From Aspidapion aeneum (lineage: Eukaryota; Arthropoda; Insecta; Coleoptera; Brentidae), in NCBI GenBank assembly GCA_963576565.1, contig OY755042.1, forward strand, positions 102,666,185 to 102,730,184: 64,000 bases of DNA, written 5' to 3'. A program made the position numbers and the translations under genes. Position 1 is the stretch's first letter, and each line of letters opens with the position of its first letter. Positions 13,501-22,010 of the stretch are shown here, one piece after another. A model generated the notes under the pieces. The model saw nothing but the letters and a program-made list of their open reading frames with translations, was not told where the DNA came from and searched no databases.

Positions 13501-16500
13501 AATAAAGCCGTTTTTGAGATTGTTTTTACTTTATTCTGGCAGAACAATTTTTTTTAAATGTATGGTTATCTCTAATTTTTCATAGTCGCTTCATTAGCTC
13601 ACACAAAAATTAAGTTTAAAGCAGAAGCGAATGTGACAATCACAGATGACAAAGTCAAATACATGTCAAATATAACAGTTGGCATGTGGTACATGGCGGG
13701 TAATTTGAATTCAAAATAAGGAATGCAAAATCTTGAAGATTTTAACCTTTTAATCGTGTTGCTTCCTTACAAACCTTTGGTGGAATATCGGGATGGTGTC
13801 TGAGAATATTTCACTGAAATTTTGCGGAAATCTGTAGTGCCATTTTGAAAATATCATAAAAAAACGTCTGACCTCCCATAAGACCCAATGTAAAATTCAG
13901 CCCCGGGAGAACAGCTGATTTTTTCAGGGTCGTGGCCTCTATTTTTGTGTTGGCCTTGCGTGACCATCAAGAAAAAATCAGCCCCGGATGTGACGTCAAC
14001 AAAGTGGAGGATCGTGGCCCGTCTGTTTTGATAGGCCTGTCTCAATAAACGGACGCCGCTGGAGAGTTTATGGTTAGTCGTACCCCACTGACTTATATTT
14101 CGCTGAAGGTGTCTATTATAAAGAAAAACACATAATTTCCCCTAAGGAGCTTAGTTTTTGAGAAAATTAGAAAAAAACCAAAACATTTAAAGTTTTGGAA
14201 GGTTAGGGGGGTTTTTAGGGGTTTGGGGGTTTCTGCAGCTAAAATGTAAAAAGCTAATATAATTTTATTTTTAAGTTAGATTTACCTGATTTTTGATTTA
14301 AAATACTTTGTGTTCTGTATACGCTGATTCTAATTTGAAATTCTGGGACGTTGGAAAAGAAAACTAAGCGTTTATTATTGTAAAAAAGTTGGCGGGAAAA
14401 AAGAACAACGTAAGAGATTAACCCTCTTTATTTTTCGGTGACGTTTCGACGGCTGGTTAAACCTTTATTTTTATTACCCAACTGCAGCACGGCGAAAGAA
14501 AGGGTAATGTTTGTATATCTGTGTTACGCTAGAGGCTAAACGGCTAAACCGATTTAGACAAAAAAGGTGTCGTTGAATTACTAGTGATCCCGAAGGTGCC
14601 ATAGGCTATATTTTTTTAAACAAGAATCAACATGGCGGTCTTCAGACGTCATTTTGTCACATGATGTAGGCCTAAAGGCATACAAATTATCTAAATTTCA
14701 GGCGATTTTATTGAACTTCCTTTGATTACCCATTGCAAAATAAATGTTCTCTTATTTGCTGTAGTTACTTTGTACTCCTCCCTGCTCCCATCCATCTCCC
14801 CTCCTGTCATTCCCCCCACCCTATTCAAAAACCATCTTTGCATAATTTTATCAAAAACTCTTTCTGCATACGCTTTCAGATTTTTTTACAACACCATTTT
14901 ACTCGTTCCTCCTCCACCTCTCCCTCTCTCCTCCCCGCCATCTTTATAAGTAATAGTTATAACTTTCACAAATAAAAAGCAATTTCAAAAGTTCTTTCTG
15001 CACACGATTGAAGACTTTTTTCCAACATCATTTTACTAGTTTCCCCCTCCCTCTCTTCTCCCCTCCCTCCTTATTAGTAATAGTTGTAGCTATACCTTTC
15101 ACAAATATAGATCGATCTCAAAAATTCTTTCTGCACATGCTTTAAGACTTTTTTCCAACATAATTTTACTAGATTCCCCCTTGGTCTCCCTTTCTTCTCC
15201 CCACTTCTTCTTCTCTTATTAGTAATAGTTGTAGCTATCCCTTTCACAAATTTAGAGCGTTTTCAAAAATTCTTTAAGATTTTTTTCGACACCATTTTAC
15301 TAGTTCCTTCCTCCCTCTCTCCTCCCCCACTACCACTCAATGGAAGGTAACACTGTTCGCGTCCGTAGAAAATCTACACGTACTTTTTGGGTAAAGCTAA
15401 ATGAATTGTAAATGCATAGTGATTTTTTTAAGGCTGAATAAGAATTAAACCTAAAAGTTGGAAATATAAAAAAAAATTAATAAAAAAATCACTTAACTGC
15501 TAAATTTACTTGTAACTACTAGTCGCAGTTCGTTACAAAAATACCCAATAACCTGATTCATGAAAATACAAAACTGTATAATTTCGTAAGCGCGTTTTGG
15601 GCATCAAAACTAAAAAGTTGAAGCATGTCGTACTCAACTACGACAACTACTTAAAAGTATATTTAGTAGTTGGGTGTTTTTTTTATAAAAAATTTTTTTT
15701 ATTTAGATTACATAAAGACGATGCACTTTTTGTTGATGTTCACCATTCTGACATCCATCTTTGCGGATATGCCAAGCCCATTGGACATGTTGATTTCTAC
15801 CCCAATGGAGGAGCAAATCAACCTGGAACCAAAGGAGGACCAAATAAGGAAGGTAATCGCTCATATTTCCCTTTTACTCCGGTCCTTTTGATTCATCTAC
15901 CGAGTGAGCCAAAGAAAACTGGACATTTTTTTTTAAAATTATAACTTTTGAACTATACAATCGATTTTAATGGAACAACCTGCACTTGACAGAAAATTAA
16001 TCAGAATTTCGACTTAATATATTCTTTTGTCAGCTTTCTCAAAATCCAATATGGCGGACGAAATTAAAATGTTCCCGTCAAAGATGCTCGTTTATTCTTA
16101 TGTTGCGAACATGTTTTTAATATTTTTTTTTAAATTAGTAAAAAGGCTGCATTCTTAAAACGCACAACAAGGGTACGAATTTGCCAAATCGGTTTAGTGG
16201 TTACAAAAAAAACTAGTTTTGTTTTAACCATTGGTTTGTAAATTATACGATTGCCTTGCCAATCATGTTTGCATTTATTTCCATATAAATTCATTACTAC
16301 TAAACCGATTTTAATGAAATAAAAAACATCCTGGTTAAAATTGATTTTTTTTAAAGATAAAAATCAAAGTTTATCACCATCTTAAATTTAAAGATAACTT
16401 TAGTGAAATAAAAAACATCATGATGCAAACTGATTGAATTGGTTCAGTAATAATTAATTTATAAAGCAATGAATACAGACAGGATTGGCAATGCAATCGT

Positions 16501-19500
16501 ATAATTTGTAAAACAATGTTTAAAACAAAATCACCAAAAATTATTAAAACATGTTCGCAACATAAGATTAAACAAGCATCTTCGAAGAGTACAACTTAAT
16601 TTCATCCGCCATTTTGGAATTTATTTCAGCGCCATCTGCCCCTCAATGTGGCAAGGCTCGCCGGTTGCCACTCTATATGGGTCATATAGAGTTGCCAATA
16701 TTTACACTGAAGTTTCACAAAAGTTTTTATACTTTTTTACATTTTATGACAAGTTTTTTTATATTACACCATCTAAAAAAAGCCTAGATCATTTATTGTT
16801 GTAATGTGCAGAGTTTTTTTATGTGCTGGGTGGAAAAAAAATCTCAGTATGTAGGTACGTGGGCACAATCTAAAAAAAAAGTCTATTTAACTAAAAAAAA
16901 TACACTGCCAATATATGGGCCCCTAAGCTCACACTAGGTACTATAGTTATAGTGTACGTGTGAGCTAATATAACTAAAAACTAAAATATATTTTATTCAA
17001 CTCCAGGCTAAATTACCTTTTGTTTGATACCACACAAGCCATGTTTTGACTCAAACTCAAATTTTTGAAATCTACCCCCCACCCTTAAAAAAAACAAATA
17101 CTAACATGTATTTTGTTAAACTCCGGACTCAATTACCTTTCGTTTGATATCACACACGCCATATTTTCACTTAAACTGTAATTTTTAAAATATACCCCCA
17201 CCCTTTTTTTTAAATAAATTAAATTGTAATTTGTTTAACTGCAGACTCAATTACCTTTCGTCTGATATCACACACGCCATATTTTCACATAAACTCTAAT
17301 TTTTGAAATCTACCCCCACCCTTTTATTTATTTTTACTTTTTTTTTCTCGCAAAATTTAGGATCACCATAGCTCACACTACTATAGTATAGTATATGTGT
17401 GAGCTAATATTGCTGTTTAAAAAAAATGCTTCCAGAACTTAAAGCCATTTTTTATTAAAAATGAAGTCTCTTTTAATTAAATCAAAAGAAAATGTAAAAA
17501 TAACATTTTCCTGGAAAACAAAAAAACGCCAAAACTATTGATCACCCTTCCCCCCCCATCCTGCCTCCTTTGTGACGCATTTTTAAGAAAAAACATTGCG
17601 TTGCGTAATAAAAGAATGGTTCATTCGGGGTGGGGGTGACCCCCCTAAAGTTAGTTTTATTAATCTTTTTATTGGCTGCAGTAAAATTCCTTCCTCTTCT
17701 CACAGTCTTTATGCAAATATTAATTTTTTCCTTACGAAAAATTTTTTGCAATGGACTAAGCTCAATCTTTTAAGTTAAAAGTAGTTTATTGAAGTTTTAT
17801 CGTGAAAGGTTGAAAAACTAACAAAAATGCTAACTTTTAAAGAATTTAATTAGTTTTTTGAACTTTTATTAATGCTAAAGCTTTTGAATTTAGTTGCGTG
17901 GCTTATACACAGAAAAAAGAAGTTCTTCAGTTAAGAAAAGTAGTTTTTTTGAATCTTGACCCAAAAAAGCAAAAGTCTCCGAACAAAATATTTTCATTTC
18001 ATCTAAGCAAACCGCCTGTTTTGGGAAAAAAACATAATTGCCTTGGTAAATTGTTTTGGTTTAAAACAAACTGCCTTTAGCGAAGAAAAAGTGGTTTTGA
18101 AGGAAGATATAAAACTTCTTACTAATATCTTAACCCAAATAAAGCTCTACTTTGCCTAAAGACTTTCAATTTTTTAACTCAAAATATCCGGCATCTCAAA
18201 ACGAAAATGGCGATTTATTCCAATGGCAAGTTAATTTATTTTAACTTAAGAAAATGCAAATAGAAAAGTCTCAAAACAAAAAGAAAATCTGGGAATTATA
18301 CTCGAATTAAGATATGTAAATAAATATTATCTTGAACACTTTAAATAATATGGAAACAATGCTTTAAATCAAAATAACTGTAATAATACTTTCTTGCACC
18401 AAATAATATAGGCGCATTAAGTTTTTAAAACAAGACAAGGGTATGAATATTTTCTTCAGTGAAAGCAATAAACTATATAGTCTCTTTTGACAAGTGCAGA
18501 CCTTTCAGCATTTCGTATTTTGATCTTGCGGCGAACGCGTGTCAATGTCGGCTATTTTTTTAATAGATACTTTTCCTAAAGATAATTTCTTTAACAAGGC
18601 GGTGTCGTCAGGACATATTTACATTTCCTACGTTATGGGAACATAAATATGTCAAAATATCTTGACTTCATCGCCTTGCTAAAAAAAGTAAGTGCATGTT
18701 TAAAAAAAAATTGTGTTTACATAGTGGAAAATATTGTTGACTTATTACATTTAGTTAGAAAAATAAGTTTTCTTGATTGAATTATAGTTTATTTTGCATC
18801 GAGTCAACAGGATTTTAATGTCTCAAGTAAAGACGAAATTAAAAAAAGAATCTTTTGATTGAAAAATTTTTTAGATACATTTTTTTTATTTCAAAATAAT
18901 TATTTGTTTAAAATAAAAATCATTTTCGGACTTCCATTGTCATTATTTCATTTTATAAACTACGTTTCGACCCAGTGTAGATCAGTAGATCTTGGATTGT
19001 CTTAAGGTGTAACTTAACTACCACCTGAAGACAATCAGAGCTACAATGGTCGAAACCTTGTATATAAAATGAAATAATGACAATGGAAGTCCGAAGATGA
19101 TTTTTATTTTAAACAAATAATTATTTTGAAATAAAAAAATGTATCTAAAAGGTTTTTTGAATCAAAAGATTCTTTTTTTAATTTCGTCTTGACTTGAGAC
19201 ATTAAAATCCTTTTTTTTCTGTGTAGTATAAAATCGTGTCCCGTTGGATAGTTGTGGAAGATTTTTTAAAACTGCCCTGCCTGTGTAACGTCATAAATAC
19301 AACATGTCGGCTTGTTTCATCTTTTTTCACAAATTTTGGCTTATAAAATTATTATTAATTAATATAATTAACTATATAGAACAACCTTAGAGTAATAATA
19401 ATATTACTCTGAGAGAACAACAATAATTAATATATTGAAGAAATCAGCTTTCTTTCTATAAAACTAATAAAGATATTAATATTTTAAAAATAATTAAAAA

Positions 19501-20047
19501 ATAGTAACTTGTTTTATCCAAAAAAAAGTGAACAAAAACAATTTTGTTTACATAACATTTTGCTTTAGTGAATAAATACGGTCCTCGTCCTCTTGTGTAT
19601 TTCTTAATTCGATAACACCCTGTACATTTAATCAAAGATTTTTTTATGGCAATCTAAATTTTTCAACAAGCAGAATTTTTTATAAAGAGTGAGTTTTTTT
19701 CGTAAAATCAAAAATAAAGGATTTTTTCCCCTTGTCAACTCCTTCCGGGGCACACTGTATATTAAGTCTAGATATTAAGCTAAAATCGCATCAGATTTTT
19801 TAGTGCTTCATTTATTTATACAGAAAATAGCAATCACGACCGAGCAGTATGGTACTTTGTGGAATCCGTTACAATAAAAACAATAGCAACAGAAGCAGAC
19901 TTTCAGCAAATAGATGAGTGGACCTTTGAAGTGTCTCCAAAGAAAAATGGCAAAAGAATAATATTTGAAGAGGAAATCACTAACGTAAGTGGAGTGTTTT
20001 ACTTTCCAACCAACGATCAAAGGCCGTATTTACAAGCAATTAGATAA
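4297..20047 (+). CDS. Pancreatic-lipase-family (neutral) lipase gene, five exons
   Basis: Spliced gene: 4297-4529, 7504-7685, 11227-11365, 15707-15852, 19824-20047. Joined length is 924 nt, giving 307 residues plus stop, and every junction is GT-AG with compatible phase. The protein has the alpha/beta-hydrolase lipase layout: an HGW oxyanion-loop motif (residues 68-70), nucleophile elbow GHSLG with Ser141, acidic residue Asp169 in GLDTAG, short-lid segment with [10 protein letters not shown] (211-220), and catalytic His238 in NHDRA. By family knowledge it would hydrolyse ester bonds of acylglycerols or phospholipids, normally as a secreted enzyme. No signal peptide is present on the visible N-terminus, so a 5' exon may be missing. 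The Cys pair usually found around QPG-C and CSH in insect relatives is replaced by QPGT and NSNH. A polyadenylation signal, aataaa, lies at 20113-20118. The introns are full of transposons. Substrate cannot be inferred. Confidence 0.85.
4561..5807. mobile_element. Inverted-repeat element E in lipase intron 1
   Basis: Terminal repeats 'aaaggatcaggcacac' (4561) and its complement ending at 5807. Arms are roughly 450 bp long. The left arm contains 'accagtttttgaaatacagg' and the right arm its complement 'cctgtatttcaaaaactggt'. Each arm holds two degenerate units of about 280 bp with that phrase (4681 and 4950; 5400 and 5670). No obvious target duplication. The small frames inside the arms are not genes. 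Confidence 0.75.
5862..6504. mobile_element. MITE F with about 80-bp terminal inverted repeats
   Basis: The left arm 'tctgaggtccaaataagtcg' ... 'tttcagagatacag' (5864-5935) is mirrored by 'tgtatctctgaaacagagca' ... 'cattttgacctcagga' (6431-6500). The interior is AT-rich and non-coding. It carries the 'ACACCCTGTAT' phrase, typical of insect MITE tips, at about 6425. A related end is at about 46540-46620. Confidence 0.7.
6505..7497. mobile_element. Palindromic element G, copy 1, abutting lipase exon 2
   Basis: Contains a near-perfect inverted repeat: arms about 6588-6722 and 6755-6890, with a centre of about 30 bp and a second partial copy of the arm unit at 6512-6585. The right end (about 7040-7497) matches the left end of copy G2 (17907-18300) in inverse orientation and finishes 'cttctttttttctgtgta'. 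That end forms the pyrimidine tract just before lipase exon 2. Further copies are at 17907-19228 and a fragment at 36011-36105. Confidence 0.7.
7504..7685 (+). CDS. Lipase exon 2
   Basis: Completes Trp78 and encodes residues 79-138 plus one base of Gly139. Acceptor '...tatatttaag' (7494-7503), donor gtaaac (7686). The residues include the YNIIWVNW strand typical of lipases (DYNVIAVDW-type) and the helix before the nucleophile elbow ([12 protein letters not shown]). The reading frame continues a little beyond the donor before a stop, but only the spliced join recreates the GHSLG motif. Confidence 0.85.
7885..8033 (-). mobile_element. hAT-like MITE family C fragment, poly-C
   Basis: Minus-strand relative of 46077-46264. 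The tip reads 'ctgtggcgcacccaggaat' (compare hAT tip CAGTGGCG), then a run of about 14 G, then the 'tttaagctatttttgtggg' core. It lies in lipase intron 2 together with repeat H. Confidence 0.6.
8045..8336 (+). repeat. Dispersed repeat H, copy 1 (intron 2)
   Basis: About 290 bp from 'cctgctcgtgttctggtttc' to 'cgattagccacgaaactt', repeated in direct orientation at 11413-11704 in intron 3 at roughly 95 percent identity by eye. It is the same repeat on both sides of exon 3, so unequal recombination between the copies would delete that exon. Confidence 0.75.
8397..8733. mobile_element. Small inverted-repeat element (I)
   Basis: The ends 'ctagtttcggtcttgttgaa' (8398) and 'ccaacaagacccaaactag' (to 8732) are inverted repeats of about 48 bp that also include 'cggtacgagcgtaacaagtg' against 'cacttgttatgctcgtactg'. 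The interior is non-coding. Family not assigned. Confidence 0.65.
8896..9166. mobile_element. MITE J with perfect 22-bp terminal repeats
   Basis: The left tip starts 'acttattggaataaaacctg' and the right tip is its exact complement, ending at 9166. Length 271 bp, AT-rich, non-coding. No clear target duplication could be fixed. Confidence 0.75.
9368..10191 (+). pseudogene. RTE-like reverse transcriptase remnant, 3' part (copy 1)
   Basis: Degraded C-terminal part of a non-LTR retrotransposon ORF. Recognisable pieces in changing frames include [10 protein letters not shown], the stretch [35 protein letters not shown], and [16 protein letters not shown]. These match the connection and C-terminal region that follows the RT domain in RTE-type elements. 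Stops and frameshifts make it non-functional. Its tail resumes at 10825-10892 after a MITE insertion and ends in 'gatagatag'. Other copies are at 22965, 46985, 48378 and 51840. Confidence 0.8.
10192..10824. mobile_element. MITE nested in RTE copy 1
   Basis: Tips 'cggtctagacataac' (left) and the complement of 'gggtctacacataac' (right) interrupt the RTE tail between 'gaagagtgtaa' and 'gagattgagggaagcctatg'. Uninterrupted copies at 47965 and 48545 show the intact junction. The interior is non-coding. Exact tip and target duplication are uncertain by a few bases. Confidence 0.7.
10825..10892 (+). repeat. RTE copy 1, 3' tail with GATA-type repeats
   Basis: 'agggaagcctatgtctaaaa' followed by 'ctaaatagatagatag' is the 3' terminus shared with 47975-48040 and 48560-48620. 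Short tandem 3' repeats instead of poly(A) are typical of RTE-clade elements. Confidence 0.7.
10915..11060. repeat. Dispersed repeat K, copy 1
   Basis: 'cggccattatcatcgtgcg' ... 'gtcacgtgtcattgtttg' ... 'gtttgtttataaaatgg' is matched, with gaps, by 58520-58690. Family unknown. Confidence 0.5.
11227..11365 (+). CDS. Lipase exon 3 (nucleophile elbow and Asp)
   Basis: Encodes the end of Gly139 to residue 184 plus two bases of Gln185. It holds [10 protein letters not shown] with catalytic Ser141 and [12 protein letters not shown] with the triad Asp169. Acceptor '...cattttaatttag' (to 11226), donor gtaagtat (11366). The family usually has GLDPA and this protein has GLDTA; the substitution is conservative for catalysis as far as can be judged. 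Confidence 0.9.
11413..11704 (+). repeat. Dispersed repeat H, copy 2 (intron 3)
   Basis: Direct copy of 8045-8336, starting 'cctgctcttgttctggattc' and ending 'cgattagccacgaaactt'. It begins about 45 bp after exon 3. Confidence 0.75.
11840..12880. repeat. Degenerate direct-repeat array in intron 3
   Basis: Units of roughly 120-300 bp share 'ttaatttacggacgtccct' followed by 'aaagttttt' or 'ggagagttttt'. Anchors lie near 12160, 12285, 12455, 12595 and 12765, and one more at 14045 beyond the fold-back. A GC run (gggggggg) is at 12058-12066. No coding potential is supported. The array is interrupted by the fold-back at 12885-14040. Confidence 0.5.
12885..14040. mobile_element. Large fold-back element in lipase intron 3
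   Basis: The outer arms 'caaggccaatacaaaaatag' (12889) ... 'ggaatgcaaaatcttgaaga'-type sequence are mirrored by 13715-13965. Inside is a second near-perfect inverted repeat: 'caaatattcatgaactgtca' at about 13278-13340, mirrored at about 13428-13493. The central spacer (about 13345-13410, with 'gttgacgtcacatccggggc') is itself repeated in inverse orientation at 13975-14040. The frames on both strands here are by-products of the palindrome. Confidence 0.8.
14478..15690 (+). mobile_element. Element X copy 1 with pyrimidine-rich minisatellite
   Basis: It starts 'cccaactgcagcacggcga', then has a 'gctaaaccgatttagacaaa' block. Four units of about 135 bp follow (anchors 'ctttctgcatacg' near 14858, 14994, 15128 and a shorter one at 15265), each with 'ccattttactagttc' and a C/T-rich tract. 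The 3' part has an internal inverted repeat ('actgctaaatttacttg' against 'tatatttagtagttggg'). It ends 'gttgggtgtttttttt' just upstream of exon 4. An inverse copy is at 62712-63999. The architecture (conserved head, minisatellite, palindromic end) resembles Helentron/HINE-type non-autonomous elements, but this is not proven. Confidence 0.7.
15707..15852 (+). CDS. Lipase exon 4 (lid region)
   Basis: Completes Gln185 and encodes residues 186-233 plus one base of Glu234. It contains [13 protein letters not shown] (188-200), matching the family's A-x-FVDVIHT strand, and [16 protein letters not shown] (210-225), the conserved segment before the catalytic His. Acceptor '...ttttttttatttag' (to 15706), donor gtaatc (15853). 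The expected Cys after QPG is Thr226. Confidence 0.9.
16028..16622. mobile_element. 'atggcgga' MITE, family B copy 2
   Basis: The ends 'ccaatatggcggacgaaatt' (about 16047) and 'aatttcatccgccattttgg' (about 16618) are inverted repeats. The arms extend about 110 bp and include 'gatgctcgtttattcttatg' against 'taagattaaacaagcatctt'. Lies in lipase intron 4. Confidence 0.75.
16623..16690. repeat. Dispersed repeat L, copy 1
   Basis: 'tttcagcgccatctgcccct' ... 'ggttgccactctatatgggt' is repeated almost identically at 37351-37416. A short 'gcgccatctgcccctcaatg' phrase is the most conserved part. Confidence 0.6.
16901..17409 (+). mobile_element. Element Y copy 1: hairpin-bounded minisatellite
   Basis: Bounded by two different palindromes: 16928-16968 ('agctcacac'...'gtgtgagct' around 'actatagttatagt') and 17371-17406 ('agctcacactac'...'atgtgtgagct'). 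Between them are three units of about 117 bp, with anchors 'actcaattacctttcgt' near 17010, 17128 and 17244, each ending in a 'ctacccccaccc' tract. The inverse copy at 59544-60386 defines the boundaries. Family not assigned; possibly Helentron-related. Confidence 0.75.
17410..17906. other. Intron 4 spacer, no gene seen
   Basis: AT-rich with a C-run near 17549-17556. The two frames across 17542-17778 have low complexity and no family resemblance. Confidence 0.35.
17907..19228. mobile_element. Palindromic element G, copy 2
   Basis: The tips 'tacacagaaaaaagaag' (17906) and the complement '...cctttttttt ctgtgta' (to 19228) form a short terminal inverted repeat. The interior has a long inverted repeat: arms about 18806-18974 and 19045-19213, nearly identical, with a spacer of about 70 bp containing 'gaagacaatcagagctacaa'. 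Shares the 5' half with 7040-7497 (inverse) and 36011-36105. Confidence 0.75.
19229..19823. other. Intron 4 end, MITE tips
   Basis: Contains MITE-like tips 'aacaccctgtacattt' (about 19614) and 'ggggcacactgtatatt' (about 19747), but the partner ends were not identified. The pyrimidine-rich 'atttatttatacag' closes the intron. Confidence 0.35.
19824..20047 (+). CDS. Lipase exon 5 (catalytic His, C-terminus)
   Basis: Completes Glu234 and encodes residues 235-307. [12 protein letters not shown] (238-249) carries catalytic His238 and the helix that follows it in the family (SHxRA..YFAESI). The C-terminal [13 protein letters not shown] matches the last strand of insect lipases (G-FY-TN--PY). A consensus donor gtaagt at 19985 lies inside the exon, but reading through gives the conserved end and a stop, so I keep the exon unspliced. 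Confidence 0.85.
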
Positions 20048-20112
20048 AGTATTTTTTCATATAGATATTAGTTTAATTATGTACCTACAATACTTTTTAA
20101 AAGTATTTCGTA

Positions 20113-20118
20113 AATAAA
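20113..20118 (+). promoter_or_regulatory. Polyadenylation signal of the lipase gene
   Basis: aataaa hexamer 66 bp after the lipase stop codon, in a T- and A-rich 3' region. Position fits a short 3'UTR. Confidence 0.5.
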
Positions 20119-20325
20119 AAAAATATTATAGTTAAGCCTAATTATTTTTTCCTTAACCCTTAATTGGGCAACCTTTTTTTTTAACAAAAACACGAACTTC
20201 TAAATAAAATATACTAAGGACATTACAAAAGATACAAAAATACAAAAAATATATATTTTTTTCTACAGCCCAGTACTTAAAGCTTAGTATCCTGAGATGC
20301 AAAGGCCATAGAGCAACCTACTTCA

Positions 20326-20690
20326 TATGGATATTGTAAAACAATTTCTAGAATTTGTTCCAAGAACAATACACAAACGTAAGCGGCATTTTTCACAAAA
20401 ACAGAAGTTTAGCCATTGGTACAGAATTTGCAGCGCCCCTTATCTCCAAAGGTTGGACAATGACAAATTTGGTCATATCTTACGTCCACTGTTGGTCTGA
20501 TGGTGACAGGAACTCTAATTTTTTTCGATGGTTGATCGTTGGCTAGATCGGATTTTCTAAAGCTTTGAGAAGTGATTCTGTCAAATGTAGCTCCAGTTAT
20601 CATCCTGGACTGGCAACAACTGAGAAGACGAGGGAGGAGGAAACATAGATTCACCAAAATCAATTTCATCATCTTCTTTGGAACATCCAA
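20326..20690 (-). pseudogene. piggyBac-like transposase C-terminus, frameshifted
   Basis: On the minus strand one frame gives KKIRVPVTIRPTVDVRYDQ, then CHCPTFGDKGRCKFC. The next frame, after a frameshift near 20410, gives CEKCRLRLCIVLG followed by RNCF. The succession of C-x2-C pairs ending with LC...CF is the cysteine-rich C-terminal domain of piggyBac transposases, preceded by an R-P-hydrophobic-D linker. Upstream (to about 20800) the minus strand continues with acidic sequence (EDDEIDFGES) in another frame, ending in a stop. The catalytic core is absent, so this is a dead remnant. Confidence 0.6.
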
Positions 20691-21130
20691 TATTTAAAAT
20701 GTTAGGATTTGGTGGTAATACCGCAACAAACTCATCAGGTTCTCATTCTCCGACCGTAGAAGTTTCTAAAACTAATCGCGGGAACCTAAGAACAAAAAAT
20801 TACTAAATTTTGTAACCAAGCGGTTGGTTCCGCCATAAACTTTACAGTGCGTTTTCTGGGCATTGTGCACTGTGGGATACACACAAGTTGAATCTGGTTT
20901 ATACCAATGTAGAGAAGCAATATGGTAAACCTAACTTTTTTAAAACTATTAGGAGACCTTACAGAATACTTGGAAGATAATCTAAACTAACTCAAAAAAA
21001 TACAAAAATGAGAGTTTTCTAATATTTATTTACTTACGTTTTCCATGTTTTTGGAAGCAGCCATTGTGCACCAGAGATAAAAGCGCAATGCGCGGATTAT
21101 TTTACATCACGTGGCGTCCCCACCGCCTTA
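20691..21130. other. Transposon debris and unassigned sequence
   Basis: The first 110 bp may continue the piggyBac remnant. The rest has a worn 'acagtgcgttttctgggcat' segment and no supported gene. Confidence 0.3.
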
Positions 21131-21144
21131 ATCACATACTGCTT

Positions 21145-21228
21145 TAAAGCTTGGTTCCAATAAATTTGTCCGCCTAAGGGAGTGTCCGCTTATTAGAGGT
21201 GTCCGCAAGGAGAGGTTTTACTTGAACG
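21145..21228 (-). mobile_element. Tigger/pogo-like element end fragment
   Basis: 'gcttggttccaataaa', 'gtccgcttattagaggtgtc' and 'aaggagaggttttact' are the complement of the left end of the element at 53024-53627. Only this end is recognisable here. Confidence 0.6.
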
Positions 21229-21537
21229 TCAACTAGAGTACTACAGTGTTATAAATAATTTTGTCATAAATTTGATTACAAACATGTCTTTAATGGCCAG
21301 TTTTTCTGGAAATTCGACAAATGTGCGTCGTGAAAGACTTATTTAGTCATTTATCTTGATTTATAACATCGCTCAAAAACAACAATAGCTATTCGGTAAA
21401 GCCCATAGACATCCCAATAAAGCCTTGGTACACTTTGAAGGCTTTGTAGCCAACACAAATGTTAATAAAGGCAAAGGTAGGTTAGACTTCTCCAAACTTT
21501 TTGTTTTATCGAGTCCAGTGGCGTCTCCAGGCAAATT

Positions 21538-22010
21538 TTAAGATGGAGCGATTTCCAATGTTCCAGTGTGCCTGAACGAAGTATAGGTTACATAAAAATG
21601 GCTCCAAAAACTAATTGCACATTTTGAATATGGACTCTTTCCTGACTTCAGAGCGATATTCATATAAATCCTAGCTGATCCTCTTCTCGAAATTTTATCA
21701 TATTTTTCCATTTTTCTAGTTTCATCGGACCACAGAACCTTAGGCGGAAATTGAGGGTTTTCTTGCGATTTTTGTATGAAACAATCGCAAAACAAGGTTC
21801 TTCTTTCTAAGTCACCATCTCGGAGTGTTTGACTAATATGTGTTGCATATGGATAATATTTAAATTTTTTAAGAATTCTTTGTGCAGTTGATTTGGGTAC
21901 TTCAACATAATTTTCCAGTTCACGAAGGGAGATGCGAGGATTTTCAATGACACTTTGTAAAACCAGAGCTCCAATATTTTCATCAGGTTGTCGATTACGA
22001 TTTTGTTATT
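21538..22010 (-). pseudogene. Tc1/mariner-superfamily transposase fragment
   Basis: The minus-strand frame without a start reads NRQPDENIGALVL, then IENPRISLRELE, STAQRILKKFKYYPY, ERRTLFCDCFIQK, ENPQFPPKVLWSDE. This is the order helix-turn-helix, linker, then the first catalytic Asp (LWSDE) of IS630/Tc1/mariner-type DDE transposases. It starts just after a stop at about 22010 and loses similarity after the first Asp (about 21720), so the second and third acidic residues are missing. The 157-codon frame overlapping it in another phase is a shadow. Confidence 0.65.

Noticed and set aside
19985..19990. Consensus splice donor gtaagt inside lipase exon 5
   Set aside because: Reading through preserves the family's C-terminal strand and reaches a stop in 63 bases. 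No suitable downstream exon was seen.
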